Of a DNA stretch of 37,150 bases, positions 24,974 to 33,293 are shown in pieces. Both the position numbers and the translations under genes were made by a program. Under the pieces are notes generated by a model. It ran no database searches. It had not been told where the DNA came from and was given only the letters and a program-made list of their open reading frames with translations. The stretch is from Ignavibacteria bacterium (GTDB lineage Bacteria > Bacteroidota > Ignavibacteria > Tepidaquicellales > OLB5). Positions within the stretch are counted from its first letter, which is position 1; every line of letters begins with the position of its first letter. The stretch spans positions 1-37,150 of the forward strand of contig JAIOIK010000102.1 in assembly GCA_019912545.1 (NCBI GenBank). The letters are read 5' to 3'.

Positions 24974-25390
24974 ATGAACAGATCAATTGTAGAGCTGATC
25001 TTTGAGCTGAAATTTGCCTGCCTGGCAAAAGAGGAGAGCATCAGGGAAAAGCTTGATATATCTCCCGCCGAATACAGGGGGATAATTTCTATGCAGCCCG
25101 GGAAAGCTGTAAGCTGTATGGAACTTTCGGCTGCTATGGGGCTATCCAGATCGCGCGGCAGCAGGGTAGTGGATAAGCTTATCAAAAACGGGTTTTTGAA
25201 AGAAGCCGAAAAGTCTGATGATAAAAGGGTATTTAATGTTATTCTGACAAAAGCAGGCAGAAAAGCGCTTAGGGAGATAAACCATGTTATGAAAGATTGT
25301 GAATCTGCAATTCTAAAGGATCTGCCTGAAAAGGAACTCAAATCATTTACACTTACCCTGCATAAGATTTCAGAAATTGTAAAACCCTGA
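24974..25390 (+). CDS. MarR-family transcriptional regulator (138 aa)
   Basis: A winged HTH lies in the middle: CMELSAAMGLSRSRGSRVVD (about 48-67, helix and recognition helix), followed by the wing EAEKSDDKRVFNVILTKAG. Flanking helices should form the dimer. Length is normal. Three Cys (C16, C48, C109) could make it a thiol or persulfide sensor. It is 90 bases downstream of the YeeE-rhodanese gene and just before the osmC gene, whose promoter carries a perfect 25-base palindrome. I infer that this protein binds the three AGTTGCTA-N-TAGCAACT palindromes and represses the sulfur locus until it senses a sulfur or oxidant signal. Confidence 0.88.
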   Translation: MNRSIVELIFELKFACLAKEESIREKLDISPAEYRGIISMQPGKAVSCMELSAAMGLSRSRGSRVVDKLIKNGFLKEAEKSDDKRVFNVILTKAGRKALREINHVMKDCESAILKDLPEKELKSFTLTLHKISEIVKP

Positions 25391-25430
25391 AAACCGAATG
25401 CATGAAAGATGTGAATACTGAACCATTATA

Positions 25431-25467
25431 ATTTAGTTGCTATTAGCAACTAAATGTGTTATATTTG
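25431..25467 (+). promoter_or_regulatory. Promoter and perfect MarR-type operator upstream of osmC
   Basis: The operator is a perfect 25-base palindrome (25431-25455): arm ATTTAGTTGCTA, central T, then the inverse arm. The -7 box TATATTTG (25460-25467) fits TAnnTTTG, and GTTG at 25436-25439 lies 20 bases upstream in the -33 position, inside the operator. A bound repressor would block the polymerase. Confidence 0.85.
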
Positions 25468-25507
25468 TATCGTAAGCAAAATTAGTATAAAGAAAGGTTT
25501 AATTATT

Positions 25508-25918
25508 ATGAAAATGGAAATATATTTCGAAGAAGGAAAGAAAGTTAACGCAAGCTATAACGGCAATGTGATTAAAACTGATCAGCCAATTGAAGCAGGC
25601 GGATCCGGCAGCGCACCTGCGCCGTTTGATCTGTTCCTGGCATCAATAGGGACATGTGCCGGAATCTATGTGAAATCATTCTGCAGTCAGCGGGGGATAC
25701 CGGCTGATAATATAAGGATAGTTCAATCAATGCAGTACGATTTTGAAAAGTCGCTTGTTGGTAAGATTAAGCTTGATATAATTCTGCCTGAAGATTTTCC
25801 CGAAAAGTATAAAAGCGCAGTAATTAATGCCGCCAATTTATGTGCCGTTAAGAAGCATTTACTTGACCCTCCGGAAATTTCAGTTGAAGCAAAAACTTTA
25901 AATGAAGTAATGGATTAA
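25508..25918 (+). CDS. OsmC-family protein (136 aa)
   Basis: The motif PAPFDLFLASIGTCAGIYVK with C50, and NLCAVKKHLLDPP with C112, are the two conserved Cys regions of OsmC proteins, which reduce organic peroxides or act on persulfides. C59 is extra. The start at 25508 is chosen because the promoter -7 box at 25460-25467 would exclude the in-frame ATG at 25454, and AGAAAGG lies about 10 bases upstream. The gene lies right after the MarR gene and behind its best operator, so it is very probably controlled by it. In this locus a role in sulfane-sulfur or peroxide removal is likely. Confidence 0.9.
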   Translation: MKMEIYFEEGKKVNASYNGNVIKTDQPIEAGGSGSAPAPFDLFLASIGTCAGIYVKSFCSQRGIPADNIRIVQSMQYDFEKSLVGKIKLDIILPEDFPEKYKSAVINAANLCAVKKHLLDPPEISVEAKTLNEVMD

Positions 25919-26040
25919 CTAAATCAGCTTTATCTGCAGGCTTTAAAAAAGCGCAGAGCCCCCGGATTTTATAATTTGCCCTAAATGAATTGCAAATTTT
26001 CAGTATATTGCAAATACACAAAAATTAGTAGGGGGCAAAA

Positions 26041-27573
26041 ATGTTAGAGTTCTTAAAGAAACCTACCTTATATATTATTACTTCCATAATATTAATCATC
26101 ATCATAATTATTTTACTACTCAGATCCTGCAATGAAGGAGGAGTTATTGGAATAATTGACGGCAAAAAAGATGATTCCACAAAAACCTTCAGCAAGAAAA
26201 GATTCAAAACCAAGAATTCGGTTATTACCGCGCGCGAATCAGCCGGAACAAATAAGCCCAAGAATATCACAAAGAAAGACCTGCTTGCAATTGGCAGATT
26301 TGGCGCAGGGACATACTTAACCGTCGGGAAAGACGGAACTATACTTACAACTCATGATGGCGGCATAAACTGGGTTAGCAGAACCAGCGGAGTTGCAGTA
26401 GATCTCCTGGGTGCGGCAGTACTTAATACAAAAACAATGCTTGCCGTAGGGAAAGGCGGGACAATTCTGCGAACGGTTGATAACGGAGCGACCTGGAGCG
26501 CTGTTGTAAGCGGAACACCGAAAGACATAAAGGCAATTTGCTTTGCTGATAGCTTAACAGGATATGCCGCAGGAGCTGACGGTTTGATACTGAAAACCAC
26601 TAATGCGGGAGTAAGCTGGTCATCAATAAGCCTTGGCACTTTGATCTCTTTAAATTCAATAAGTTTTATAGGAAGCAAGGGATTCATAGCTGCAAACGGC
26701 GGCAGTATTTACAAGACTACAAACGGAGGAGGCGCGTGGATGCTTGATACTAATTTACCATCAAACTCGGATTTGAGCGGCGTTTCATTTAACAGCAGCA
26801 GCAGGGGAACAATAATAGATGTTGACGGCAGGATATACGATACTAAAAACGGCGGCGGCCTGTGGACACTCACCACACAGCTTGCGGGAAAGAAACTTAA
26901 CGGAGTTCACCGGATAAATAACAAATCCGGATTTATAGTGGGTAAAGGGATAATTTTAAGACTGGACGATTCTCTGGTAACAAAGCTTGATACTACCGGC
27001 TCCAGGGTTTACAATGCTGTTGACCCGTACCCATATATGAACGGGTATGCCTGCGGTAACGGCGGTGAAATGGCAGGCGTTACTATTGCGACTTGTAATG
27101 ATAACAATCACCATAACCTTGTTTTTTACGCAACAGGCGAAAACACATGGCATCTTTCTATCAGGGTAAGCGGCTACCATAGTAAAAAAAATCTGTGCAG
27201 AATTATAAGCCCGGGTTATAATCTTGACAATTCAATAATGGCCGGCTGGACACAAATAGACAGGGAGCCTGTAACAGGTTATCCTGCACTTGATTATTAT
27301 CCAAATAATCCAACAGAAGAGGATTCACCATCTTACCAGTTTGGACACGATTTTATTGATATAGATCTAACAGATTATTATGTGGAAGAAAACCAGAGAA
27401 GCAGTTCTTCGCCGTCATCTGTACAGCTTGAGCTTCAGTTAAATCCCATTGAAGGAAATCTAACCGGCTCCGGAAGTTTTCAGTTCTATTTTGGAAGCGT
27501 TGGTACAGGCGAGAATGATAATATGGGAAATGACTTCTGCCATTTTGTAACCTATGACCTGGCAGGCCAGTAG
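26041..27573 (+). CDS. Membrane-anchored BNR/Ycf48-like beta-propeller protein (510 aa)
   Basis: After a membrane anchor at residues 8-29, residues about 80-300 hold repeats of the Ycf48/BNR type: VGKDGTILTTHDGGINW, VGKGGTILRTVDNGATW, AAGADGLILKTTNAGVSW, AANGGSIYKTTNGGGAW. Each repeat is one blade of a propeller with the typical D-x-G-x-x-W end. Residues about 350-510 form a separate domain with no recognised motif (CNDNNHHNLVFYATGENTW). The protein is exported and membrane-bound; in photosynthetic organisms Ycf48 is an assembly factor, but in this lineage similar repeats occur in many surface proteins. GGGGG before the ATG serves as ribosome binding site. Seventeen bases separate it from the regulator gene downstream. 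Confidence 0.82.
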   Translation: MLEFLKKPTLYIITSIILIIIIIILLLRSCNEGGVIGIIDGKKDDSTKTFSKKRFKTKNSVITARESAGTNKPKNITKKDLLAIGRFGAGTYLTVGKDGTILTTHDGGINWVSRTSGVAVDLLGAAVLNTKTMLAVGKGGTILRTVDNGATWSAVVSGTPKDIKAICFADSLTGYAAGADGLILKTTNAGVSWSSISLGTLISLNSISFIGSKGFIAANGGSIYKTTNGGGAWMLDTNLPSNSDLSGVSFNSSSRGTIIDVDGRIYDTKNGGGLWTLTTQLAGKKLNGVHRINNKSGFIVGKGIILRLDDSLVTKLDTTGSRVYNAVDPYPYMNGYACGNGGEMAGVTIATCNDNNHHNLVFYATGENTWHLSIRVSGYHSKKNLCRIISPGYNLDNSIMAGWTQIDREPVTGYPALDYYPNNPTEEDSPSYQFGHDFIDIDLTDYYVEENQRSSSSPSSVQLELQLNPIEGNLTGSGSFQFYFGSVGTGENDNMGNDFCHFVTYDLAGQ

Positions 27574-27590
27574 AGCCTATAAATTAAGGA

Positions 27591-30500
27591 GTGATACTAA
27601 AAAGGTTATTAAAACCTCCCTCTGCACCCGGGGAGATTATTCACAGAAATAGGTTGAACGGATTGCTTAATTCCAATTCCGGTAAATCTTTTTTTTTAAT
27701 TTGCGCCGCTGCAGGTTACGGCAAAACAGTTTTGCTGGCAGACACTTTTTCAGGAAACAGAAGAGTTTCATGGCTGCAGGGCGACTCAATGATAGACAGC
27801 ATTCTTACCTTATTTGAATACTTAACAGAAGCTATAAAACAGTCTTACCCTTCGTTTGGAACAGCGATGCTGGAGTTCATTTCAGCATCAGCCGACTCAT
27901 GGAAAGAAACTGAATCGGAAATAAATGATATTGTTATCATCTTTATTAATGAGCTTACTGAAAACATCCACGAGGAGATAGTATTAGTTATAGATGACTA
28001 TCATTTGATATGTGCACATAAAAACGAAATGTTAAATGCCGCAATTAGCATGCTTTTGAAATACCAGCCTGCGAATCTGAAAGTAATAATCAGCACAAGA
28101 GAAGCGCCTGGCCTGGAGATAATGCGGCTAAAAGCAAAAAGAAAATGTGTTGAGTTCGAAACAACTGAACTTGCCTTTACTACTGATGAAATAACTGAAT
28201 TATCAAAATCATTATATGATAGTGAATTATCGCGCATTGAAGCTGAGAAACTTAAAGACAAGACTTCAGGATGGATAACAGGTATTCATTTATTGTATCA
28301 GTCAAAAAGCAAATTTACAATTTCGGAAAGTAATGAAAAAGACATTTTCGATTTCTTCGCAGAAGATATCTATAGTAAACTTGAACCTGTGTTTCAGAAT
28401 TTTGTACTTTTCTCATCATTATTGGATAGTTTTTCTCCAGAAGATACTGATAAACTACTTGGAATTAGTACCTCAACACAGATTATTGATCAACTTACGA
28501 AGAGAAATATTTTCATTGAATCCTTTGAATCGTTTTCAAAATTCAGTTATTCCTACCAAAAGCTGTTCTCAGCCTTCCTTAACTCTACGATTGAAAAGAA
28601 GCTAGATGAAGTAACTCTAGTAGCTGCGTACAGAAGGGCGTCATTAATATACAATGAGAAAAAGGAAGTAGTTAGAGCCATAGAATGTGCGATCAAGGCA
28701 AAAGACTATGTTTTATCTTTAGAATTTATAAATAATAGCTTTGAGCTCTACTTTGAAAACGGTGAAAATCAAGTATTAAGAAAATGCTTTGATAGTATTG
28801 GTTGGGATATAATTCAATCGAACGAAGTTGCTTTGATTAATTTTATGAAATTCAGTCTTTCATCGAACTCTTTATTTGATGTAGAAAAATGCATAAACAT
28901 TGTTGAAGAAACGGGCGACATTCTCATATCTAATACTTTAGATGAAGACTATTTGTTGTGCAAATCAGAATATTTTCTATTGAAAACTAATTACGAAGAT
29001 TCAATTGCTACACTTGAGGGTATAATCGAGTTAAATCCAAAAACTTTAAGTAGAGACAGGACAACTATCCTGCTTGCTAAGAATTATTACAGAATGGGAT
29101 TTGACTATTATGAAAAAGCCATCATATTAGCAAATGAACTTTTATCATCGAATAAGGATCTTGATCGAACGATTAAAATTGAGCTACTTAAAATTCTTGG
29201 CAACATCTATTCTGATAGAGGTGACAAGTTAACGACTATTAAATTTTATGAACAAACTCTTGAACTGGAAAAGAGTGTTATCAAAACGTTCAAAACCAGA
29301 TCAAACCTTTCAGATTTCTACTCTCATGCAGGTAGATACGAAAAAGCATATTCGTATCTTTCCAGAGCCAATGAGATGTTTGAAAAGTACCCTTCAGCAT
29401 TGTTTGAAAGGATTTATTTAAGATCACTTTTTAATTTTCAAAGTAATATTGGTGATTACATTTCCGCAATTGATACATTGGCCAGAGTTGAATCAAATGA
29501 AGAATTAAGTAATAATGTACCTCTTCTGTTTGCGCATTGGGTGGCTTTATGTGAAGTATATTATAGAGTTGATGACAAAATAATGTCAAAACAAGCTCTA
29601 AATATGTTAAAGAATAATGAACTGAAAGATATTGAATTCTACAAACTGCTATATGAATTTTGTGAGAACTTTTACTCATCTGAAATCATAACTACTACAG
29701 AAACAGAAATTGCTTTGAACAACATTCTAACCTTCTACAAAGAACGTAATGTGTATCTTGTAATTCCTTTGGTAGAATTCCATTTTTCTGAGCATTACCT
29801 TTTGCGCGAAAATTATGAGACAGCTTTAAGCTATCTCGCCAAATCGCTGGAATCACTCCGTACAAAGCAATTTATTGCTTTTGCGCAGCAGCAATATGTA
29901 CTTTCAAGACATGTGTATGATCTTGCTGTTTCGCAGAATATCGAAAAGAAATTTATCCGGGATATTCACCTAAGCCTGATAGAAAAAGTGGATCTGCCGT
30001 TCATAGATGATGAATTCAGGAAAAAGCTGCTTAAGGATATTGATAAAATTACGGATATCAAATTTTCATCCTTCGGTAAAACGGAGTTTTACCTGAGAGG
30101 TGAGTTGGTTCATGAAGATAAATGGATACGCAAGAAAAGCAAAATACTGTTGGCGTATTTAATGAGTGATCCTGAAAAAGTACACACAAAAGACAAAGTC
30201 ATGGATATGTTCTTTGACGATATGCCTGTGGATAAAGCAGATGTTGTGTATCACAGTACCATTTATAATATCCGTACTGCGCTTAAGGTGTATGAGCTGA
30301 AGTCTGATAAGCCGAAGCGTTCGAAGTCGAAATCGTATGACTACAATCCGCAATATATCCTTTATGAGGATAAGACGCTGAGGCTCAATCCTGATTTTTA
30401 TTACACTTCTGATAATATCGAGTTTGAGCGGCATTACGAAAAGGCAAAGCTTCCTTCGCTTTCCACAGAAGAAAAAATTAAGCACTCAGTCAAAGCGGTT

Positions 30501-30842
30501 GAGCTTTATAAGGGCGATTTTCTGCCCGGCTATTATGAAAGCTGGTCAGAAGAGCTGAGGGAGAAGTATAAGAATATGTATATTACACTTACGGAAGATT
30601 TGATTAAACTGCTGGAGAGTGAAAAGAGGTATGAGGAAGTTGTTAAGTACTCCGAAATGCTTTTGAATGAAGATAAGCTAAACGATGCGGCGCATGTAAG
30701 TATTGTAAAAGCGTATTCGGCTCTTGGGAATATTAATATGGCTAAGAGCAGGTTTCAGGTAATGCTCAAAATATTTGAAGAAGAACTCGGCGAGAAGCCA
30801 TCACAGAAGACCCTTGATAAAATAAAATCAGTTTTAGAGTAG
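27591..30842 (+). CDS. STAND-type MalT-like ATPase with C-terminal BTAD transcription activator domain (1083 aa)
   Basis: Residues 1-300 form a MalT-like NTPase domain: the opening KPPSAPGEIIHRNRL, Walker A AAAGYGKTVLLA (39-50) and Walker B EIVLVIDDYHLI (about 125-136). Residues about 340-820 are TPR-like helical repeats. Residues about 825-930 look like an OmpR-type winged helix (KTEFYLRGEL, then WIRKKSKILLAYLMSDPEK), and the rest is a BTAD domain as in SARP activators, ending KSRFQVMLKIFEEELGEKPS. Such proteins sense a ligand with the repeats and activate promoters. The only start in frame is GTG at 27591, which overlaps the AAGGAG sequence before it, so initiation is unusual. It is 17 bases after the BNR gene and precedes the secreted-peptide modules. 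Confidence 0.85.
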   Translation: MILKRLLKPPSAPGEIIHRNRLNGLLNSNSGKSFFLICAAAGYGKTVLLADTFSGNRRVSWLQGDSMIDSILTLFEYLTEAIKQSYPSFGTAMLEFISASADSWKETESEINDIVIIFINELTENIHEEIVLVIDDYHLICAHKNEMLNAAISMLLKYQPANLKVIISTREAPGLEIMRLKAKRKCVEFETTELAFTTDEITELSKSLYDSELSRIEAEKLKDKTSGWITGIHLLYQSKSKFTISESNEKDIFDFFAEDIYSKLEPVFQNFVLFSSLLDSFSPEDTDKLLGISTSTQIIDQLTKRNIFIESFESFSKFSYSYQKLFSAFLNSTIEKKLDEVTLVAAYRRASLIYNEKKEVVRAIECAIKAKDYVLSLEFINNSFELYFENGENQVLRKCFDSIGWDIIQSNEVALINFMKFSLSSNSLFDVEKCINIVEETGDILISNTLDEDYLLCKSEYFLLKTNYEDSIATLEGIIELNPKTLSRDRTTILLAKNYYRMGFDYYEKAIILANELLSSNKDLDRTIKIELLKILGNIYSDRGDKLTTIKFYEQTLELEKSVIKTFKTRSNLSDFYSHAGRYEKAYSYLSRANEMFEKYPSALFERIYLRSLFNFQSNIGDYISAIDTLARVESNEELSNNVPLLFAHWVALCEVYYRVDDKIMSKQALNMLKNNELKDIEFYKLLYEFCENFYSSEIITTTETEIALNNILTFYKERNVYLVIPLVEFHFSEHYLLRENYETALSYLAKSLESLRTKQFIAFAQQQYVLSRHVYDLAVSQNIEKKFIRDIHLSLIEKVDLPFIDDEFRKKLLKDIDKITDIKFSSFGKTEFYLRGELVHEDKWIRKKSKILLAYLMSDPEKVHTKDKVMDMFFDDMPVDKADVVYHSTIYNIRTALKVYELKSDKPKRSKSKSYDYNPQYILYEDKTLRLNPDFYYTSDNIEFERHYEKAKLPSLSTEEKIKHSVKAVELYKGDFLPGYYESWSEELREKYKNMYITLTEDLIKLLESEKRYEEVVKYSEMLLNEDKLNDAAHVSIVKAYSALGNINMAKSRFQVMLKIFEEELGEKPSQKTLDKIKSVLE

Positions 30843-30854
30843 CGAAAACATTTC

Positions 30855-30920
30855 TTAAACCTTTAAAACGGTTTCAATAAAGCATTTTTTTCATCATTCC
30901 CACGACTGAAGTCGTGGGCT
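30855..30920. repeat. REP-like intergenic repeat, copy 2
   Basis: It follows the same order as the copy at 19961-20022: AAAACGGTTTCA, a T-rich spacer, then TCATTCCCACGACT and its inverse, AGTCGTGGGCT. The hairpin differs from copy 1 by one loop base. It lies right after the STAND-BTAD gene. Confidence 0.75.
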
Positions 30921-30960
30921 ATAGCAATCTCAATGTTGCATTTTTAGCATATCATGCTGA

Positions 30961-30982
30961 GCACAGGCAGGAATGCCTGTGC
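30961..30982. repeat. GCACAGGCA hairpin
   Basis: GCACAGGCA pairs perfectly with TGCCTGTGC around GGAA. Hairpins of this composition are often dispersed intergenic repeats. No T-run follows, so it is not a normal terminator. Confidence 0.55.
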
Positions 30983-31167
30983 CACTGTTTGACCAAAATC
31001 CTTCAAATTTCCGCAAAAAACGCAATAAACCCTTCCTGCATAATTCTGTCAGATTCGAAAATAAGTTTGTACAGTTCGATTGGTGCGGGCTTTGAAAGCC
31101 GGCTAAAGCCTGAAACCAGCGGACCTTTCTAAAAACCAAACACACCAAACTAAGAAAGGGTGCAAAC

Positions 31168-31365
31168 ATGAAAACCAAACAATTCATCTTAACAGTAATT
31201 GCAGTTGCAGCATTATTCACCGCGTCACTCACCAGCGTTTTTGCAGGAAGCAGCAATGATGTTACGCTTAAATGCTACGAGAATAAGCTTTACATGCCTC
31301 CTGAAGGGGATGATGATGATGATACAACAAATGGCGGAACAATAATATACCCGATCGGAAACTAA
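31168..31365 (+). CDS. Small secreted peptide, copy 1 (65 aa)
   Basis: A clear signal peptide (MKTKQFILTVIAVAALFTAS, then LTSVFAG) would be cut after VFA or FAG, leaving about 38 residues. The mature peptide reads NDVTLKCYENKLYMPPEG, an acidic run of five Asp, then TTNGGTIIYPIGN. It has one Cys. The second copy at 33047 is nearly the same outside the acidic run. The ribosome binding site AGAAAGGGTG precedes the ATG, and a perfect 12-base hairpin follows, which also contains the stop of the convergent 474-aa gene. Such a small exported acidic peptide could be a signal, toxin or surface ligand. I recognise no family. Confidence 0.75.
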   Translation: MKTKQFILTVIAVAALFTASLTSVFAGSSNDVTLKCYENKLYMPPEGDDDDDTTNGGTIIYPIGN

Positions 31366-31373
31366 GTTAATTC

Positions 31374-31406
31374 ATAGGCAGGCTTCTAAAGCCTGCCTAT
31401 TTTAAT
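31374..31406. terminator. Shared terminator between peptide 1 and the 474-aa gene
   Basis: ATAGGCAGGCTT pairs perfectly with AAGCCTGCCTAT around CTA and is followed by TTTAATT. The stop codon of the minus-strand gene (31397-31399) lies in the right arm, so the hairpin serves both converging genes. Confidence 0.8.
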
Positions 31407-32821
31407 TCATCAAGATTTTTTTCTAACCATTGTATGCCATACAAAAGCCCTTTGCAGCTATTTATCTCATCTTCCAGTTTTCTGATTTCAAAGTTTACAT
31501 CCTTAGATGCCAATTTACTTTCGTAAATGGACGATAGTTTTTTTAAGAAGTTTAAAAAAAACGAATAACTCTCTTTATGTTGAGATCCAATTTCTCTATG
31601 TGTATTTAAATATTTTTTTGAAGTTTCTATAACCATTAACAATTCTGAAATATTTTTTTCACAATATAAAATTCGGCACTCAATAAGTTTGGCTTCTAAA
31701 TAGTACATGAAGTCATCATAGACAACCTGGGAACTATATGCTCTTGCTTTGCGAAAATCATTTTTCAAAAAATTTATTTTTGCCATACATACAGAATAGA
31801 TGCTTTGTCTGTATTTATGAATTAAATAGTCCTTATTTTTTTCTGCAAATTCTTCAGCCCAATTGAAATTTTTAGCTCCAATTGCGGCTTCAATTATGAT
31901 CTTATATTCATTGGGGGCTATATTTTCCTTGAAGTAGTTACGGTTATCCATGATTTCCGCCAAATGAATTATATTATTCTCAAATTCCCTTTTTCCGCTA
32001 TTCACCAAAAGGGTATAATAATTCATTAAATCTTCATAATAAGTTCTGCAGTTGATATTACTGGTTCCCTCAAAGCTGTTTATTAAATTCAAATATTCAT
32101 CTGTTATTGACTGTTGAGAAGGATTAGCTATCATTAAGTACATTAAATAACGAAGGTAAATATCCGAATGTTCGGCAATAAGCTTTTCTTTATTTTCAAC
32201 TATATAACTGTTAATTATTTCTAAAAAGGTCTTTTCAATTTTTTTATCCTGAATATATATGTATTCCATTGATTGAAATCGCTGATATAAAAACATTTTC
32301 ATGTCGGCAAAATATTTATTAAGATGTTCATCAACTTTAAATGAAAGGTCGCTTTCCCATGAGCTGTAATTGAAACCTTCTGCCTGGTAACGCAGGCTGT
32401 AAAGCTCAAGCATCTTCCGGTAATATTCCTCATCTTTTATCCCGCCTGTATCAATAGCGGATTCCGCGCGATTTGCTTCCCGGTTATATGCTTCTTTGAG
32501 GTTTCGCGCAGAATACTGCTTGATAAGCATTATCCTTTGCCTGTATTCGTCCTTTTCATATTCAAGCTCGCTCAAAAATCTGCTAAAGATCTTCATGAAT
32601 TCTGATACAAGCTTACGGAAACGGAGTTCACCGGTGAAGCTTTTGCTGCCAAAAAATCTCTCTGCAATTGTCTCTAAGGTGGCATTTTTATCTTCTAAAA
32701 TATCGTAAACCCTAATGAATCGTTCTTCAATATTAAAAAACGGCGAACGCAAGAAATTGCCGAATCTCTTGAACTCTTTTGCGCTTAAAACTGATTGTAT
32801 ATCTGTTATCTGAGGTTTCAT
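31397..32821 (-). CDS. Helical protein of peptide module, copy 1 (474 aa)
   Basis: The N-terminus has VLSAKEFKRFGNFLRSPFFN followed by IEERFIRVYDIL, then RFRKLVSEFMKIFSRFLSEL. The same order is found in the 479-aa protein at 33271-34710. Related proteins with the phrase 'F-x-x-F-x-x-SPFFN' are, as I recall, widespread and uncharacterised in Bacteroidota. The remainder is all alpha and rich in Tyr, Leu, Glu and Lys, with TPR-like helix pairs, for example ARAYSSQVVYDDFMYYLEAK. There is no signal peptide or membrane helix, so it is cytoplasmic. It converges on the small secreted-peptide gene and shares its terminator. The function is unknown; a receptor, chaperone or immunity protein for the peptide is one idea. 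Confidence 0.8.
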   Translation of the reverse strand: MKPQITDIQSVLSAKEFKRFGNFLRSPFFNIEERFIRVYDILEDKNATLETIAERFFGSKSFTGELRFRKLVSEFMKIFSRFLSELEYEKDEYRQRIMLIKQYSARNLKEAYNREANRAESAIDTGGIKDEEYYRKMLELYSLRYQAEGFNYSSWESDLSFKVDEHLNKYFADMKMFLYQRFQSMEYIYIQDKKIEKTFLEIINSYIVENKEKLIAEHSDIYLRYLMYLMIANPSQQSITDEYLNLINSFEGTSNINCRTYYEDLMNYYTLLVNSGKREFENNIIHLAEIMDNRNYFKENIAPNEYKIIIEAAIGAKNFNWAEEFAEKNKDYLIHKYRQSIYSVCMAKINFLKNDFRKARAYSSQVVYDDFMYYLEAKLIECRILYCEKNISELLMVIETSKKYLNTHREIGSQHKESYSFFLNFLKKLSSIYESKLASKDVNFEIRKLEDEINSCKGLLYGIQWLEKNLDELK

Positions 32822-33046
32822 ATAAAAAACGTAAAATTTAGTAAATCTGTATTTGAATGATAAATCATGTTTGAATTCCTAAACAATTCAATCTGAAGCT
32901 ATTCGAAATTAAAATTCACAGAATGAAAGGTACTATTTAGGTGTTAAAGTATTGGATTAATATATATATTGCATCCTTTCGATGGACCTTGTGATCATTC
33001 GGAAAATTTCAAAAAATAAAAACACCAAACAAGAAAGGGTGAAAAA

Positions 33047-33250
33047 ATGAGAACCAAACAATTTGTCTTAACAGCAATTGCAGTTGCAGCACTATTCACT
33101 GCTTCACTCACCAGTATTTTTGCAGGGGATCAAAATGATGTTACTTTAAATTGCTACGAAAACAATCTTTATATGCCACCTGATGGCAATGGTTCGGATG
33201 ATGATGATACAACTGATGGAGGAATAATTATATTCCCAGGTGGGAATTGA
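33047..33250 (+). CDS. Small secreted peptide, copy 2 (67 aa)
   Basis: It is a paralogue of the 31168 peptide: signal peptide MRTKQFVLTAIAVAALFTAS plus LTSIFAG, then NDVTLNCYENNLYMPPDG, a shorter acidic run (SDDDD) and TTDGGIIIFPGGN. The single Cys and the CYEN-x-LYMPP core are kept. The sequence before the gene is also duplicated (ACACCAAAC, AGAAAGGGTG). It is divergent from the 474-aa gene and converges with the 479-aa gene, with a 9-bp terminator at 33262-33293. The strong conservation of the signal peptide and core, against a variable acidic spacer, suggests a function tied to export and a fixed core. Confidence 0.75.
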   Translation: MRTKQFVLTAIAVAALFTASLTSIFAGDQNDVTLNCYENNLYMPPDGNGSDDDDTTDGGIIIFPGGN

Positions 33251-33261
33251 TGAAATCAACC

Positions 33262-33293
33262 AAAGGCAGGCTACAAACCTGCCTTTAGTTTTT
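33262..33293. terminator. Shared terminator between peptide 2 and the 479-aa gene
   Basis: AAAGGCAGG pairs with CCTGCCTTT around CTACAAA, followed by AGTTTTT. The stop codon of the minus-strand gene (33271-33273) lies in the loop, so both converging genes end here, as in the first module. Confidence 0.8.

Larger units (their letters stand above)
30843..31167. other. 325-base gene-free region with repeats before the first peptide gene
   Basis: It holds REP-like copy 2 (30855-30920), a second hairpin (30961-30982), a GC-rich stretch with AAAGCCGGCTAAAGCC (about 31092-31107), and the leader of the peptide gene with the ribosome binding site AGAAAGGGTG. No coding frame with good start signals is seen. 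Confidence 0.6.

Noticed and set aside
25454-25507. Upstream start of OsmC
   Set aside because: The frame is open from 25454, but the promoter -7 box lies at 25460-25467, so the mRNA should not include that ATG.
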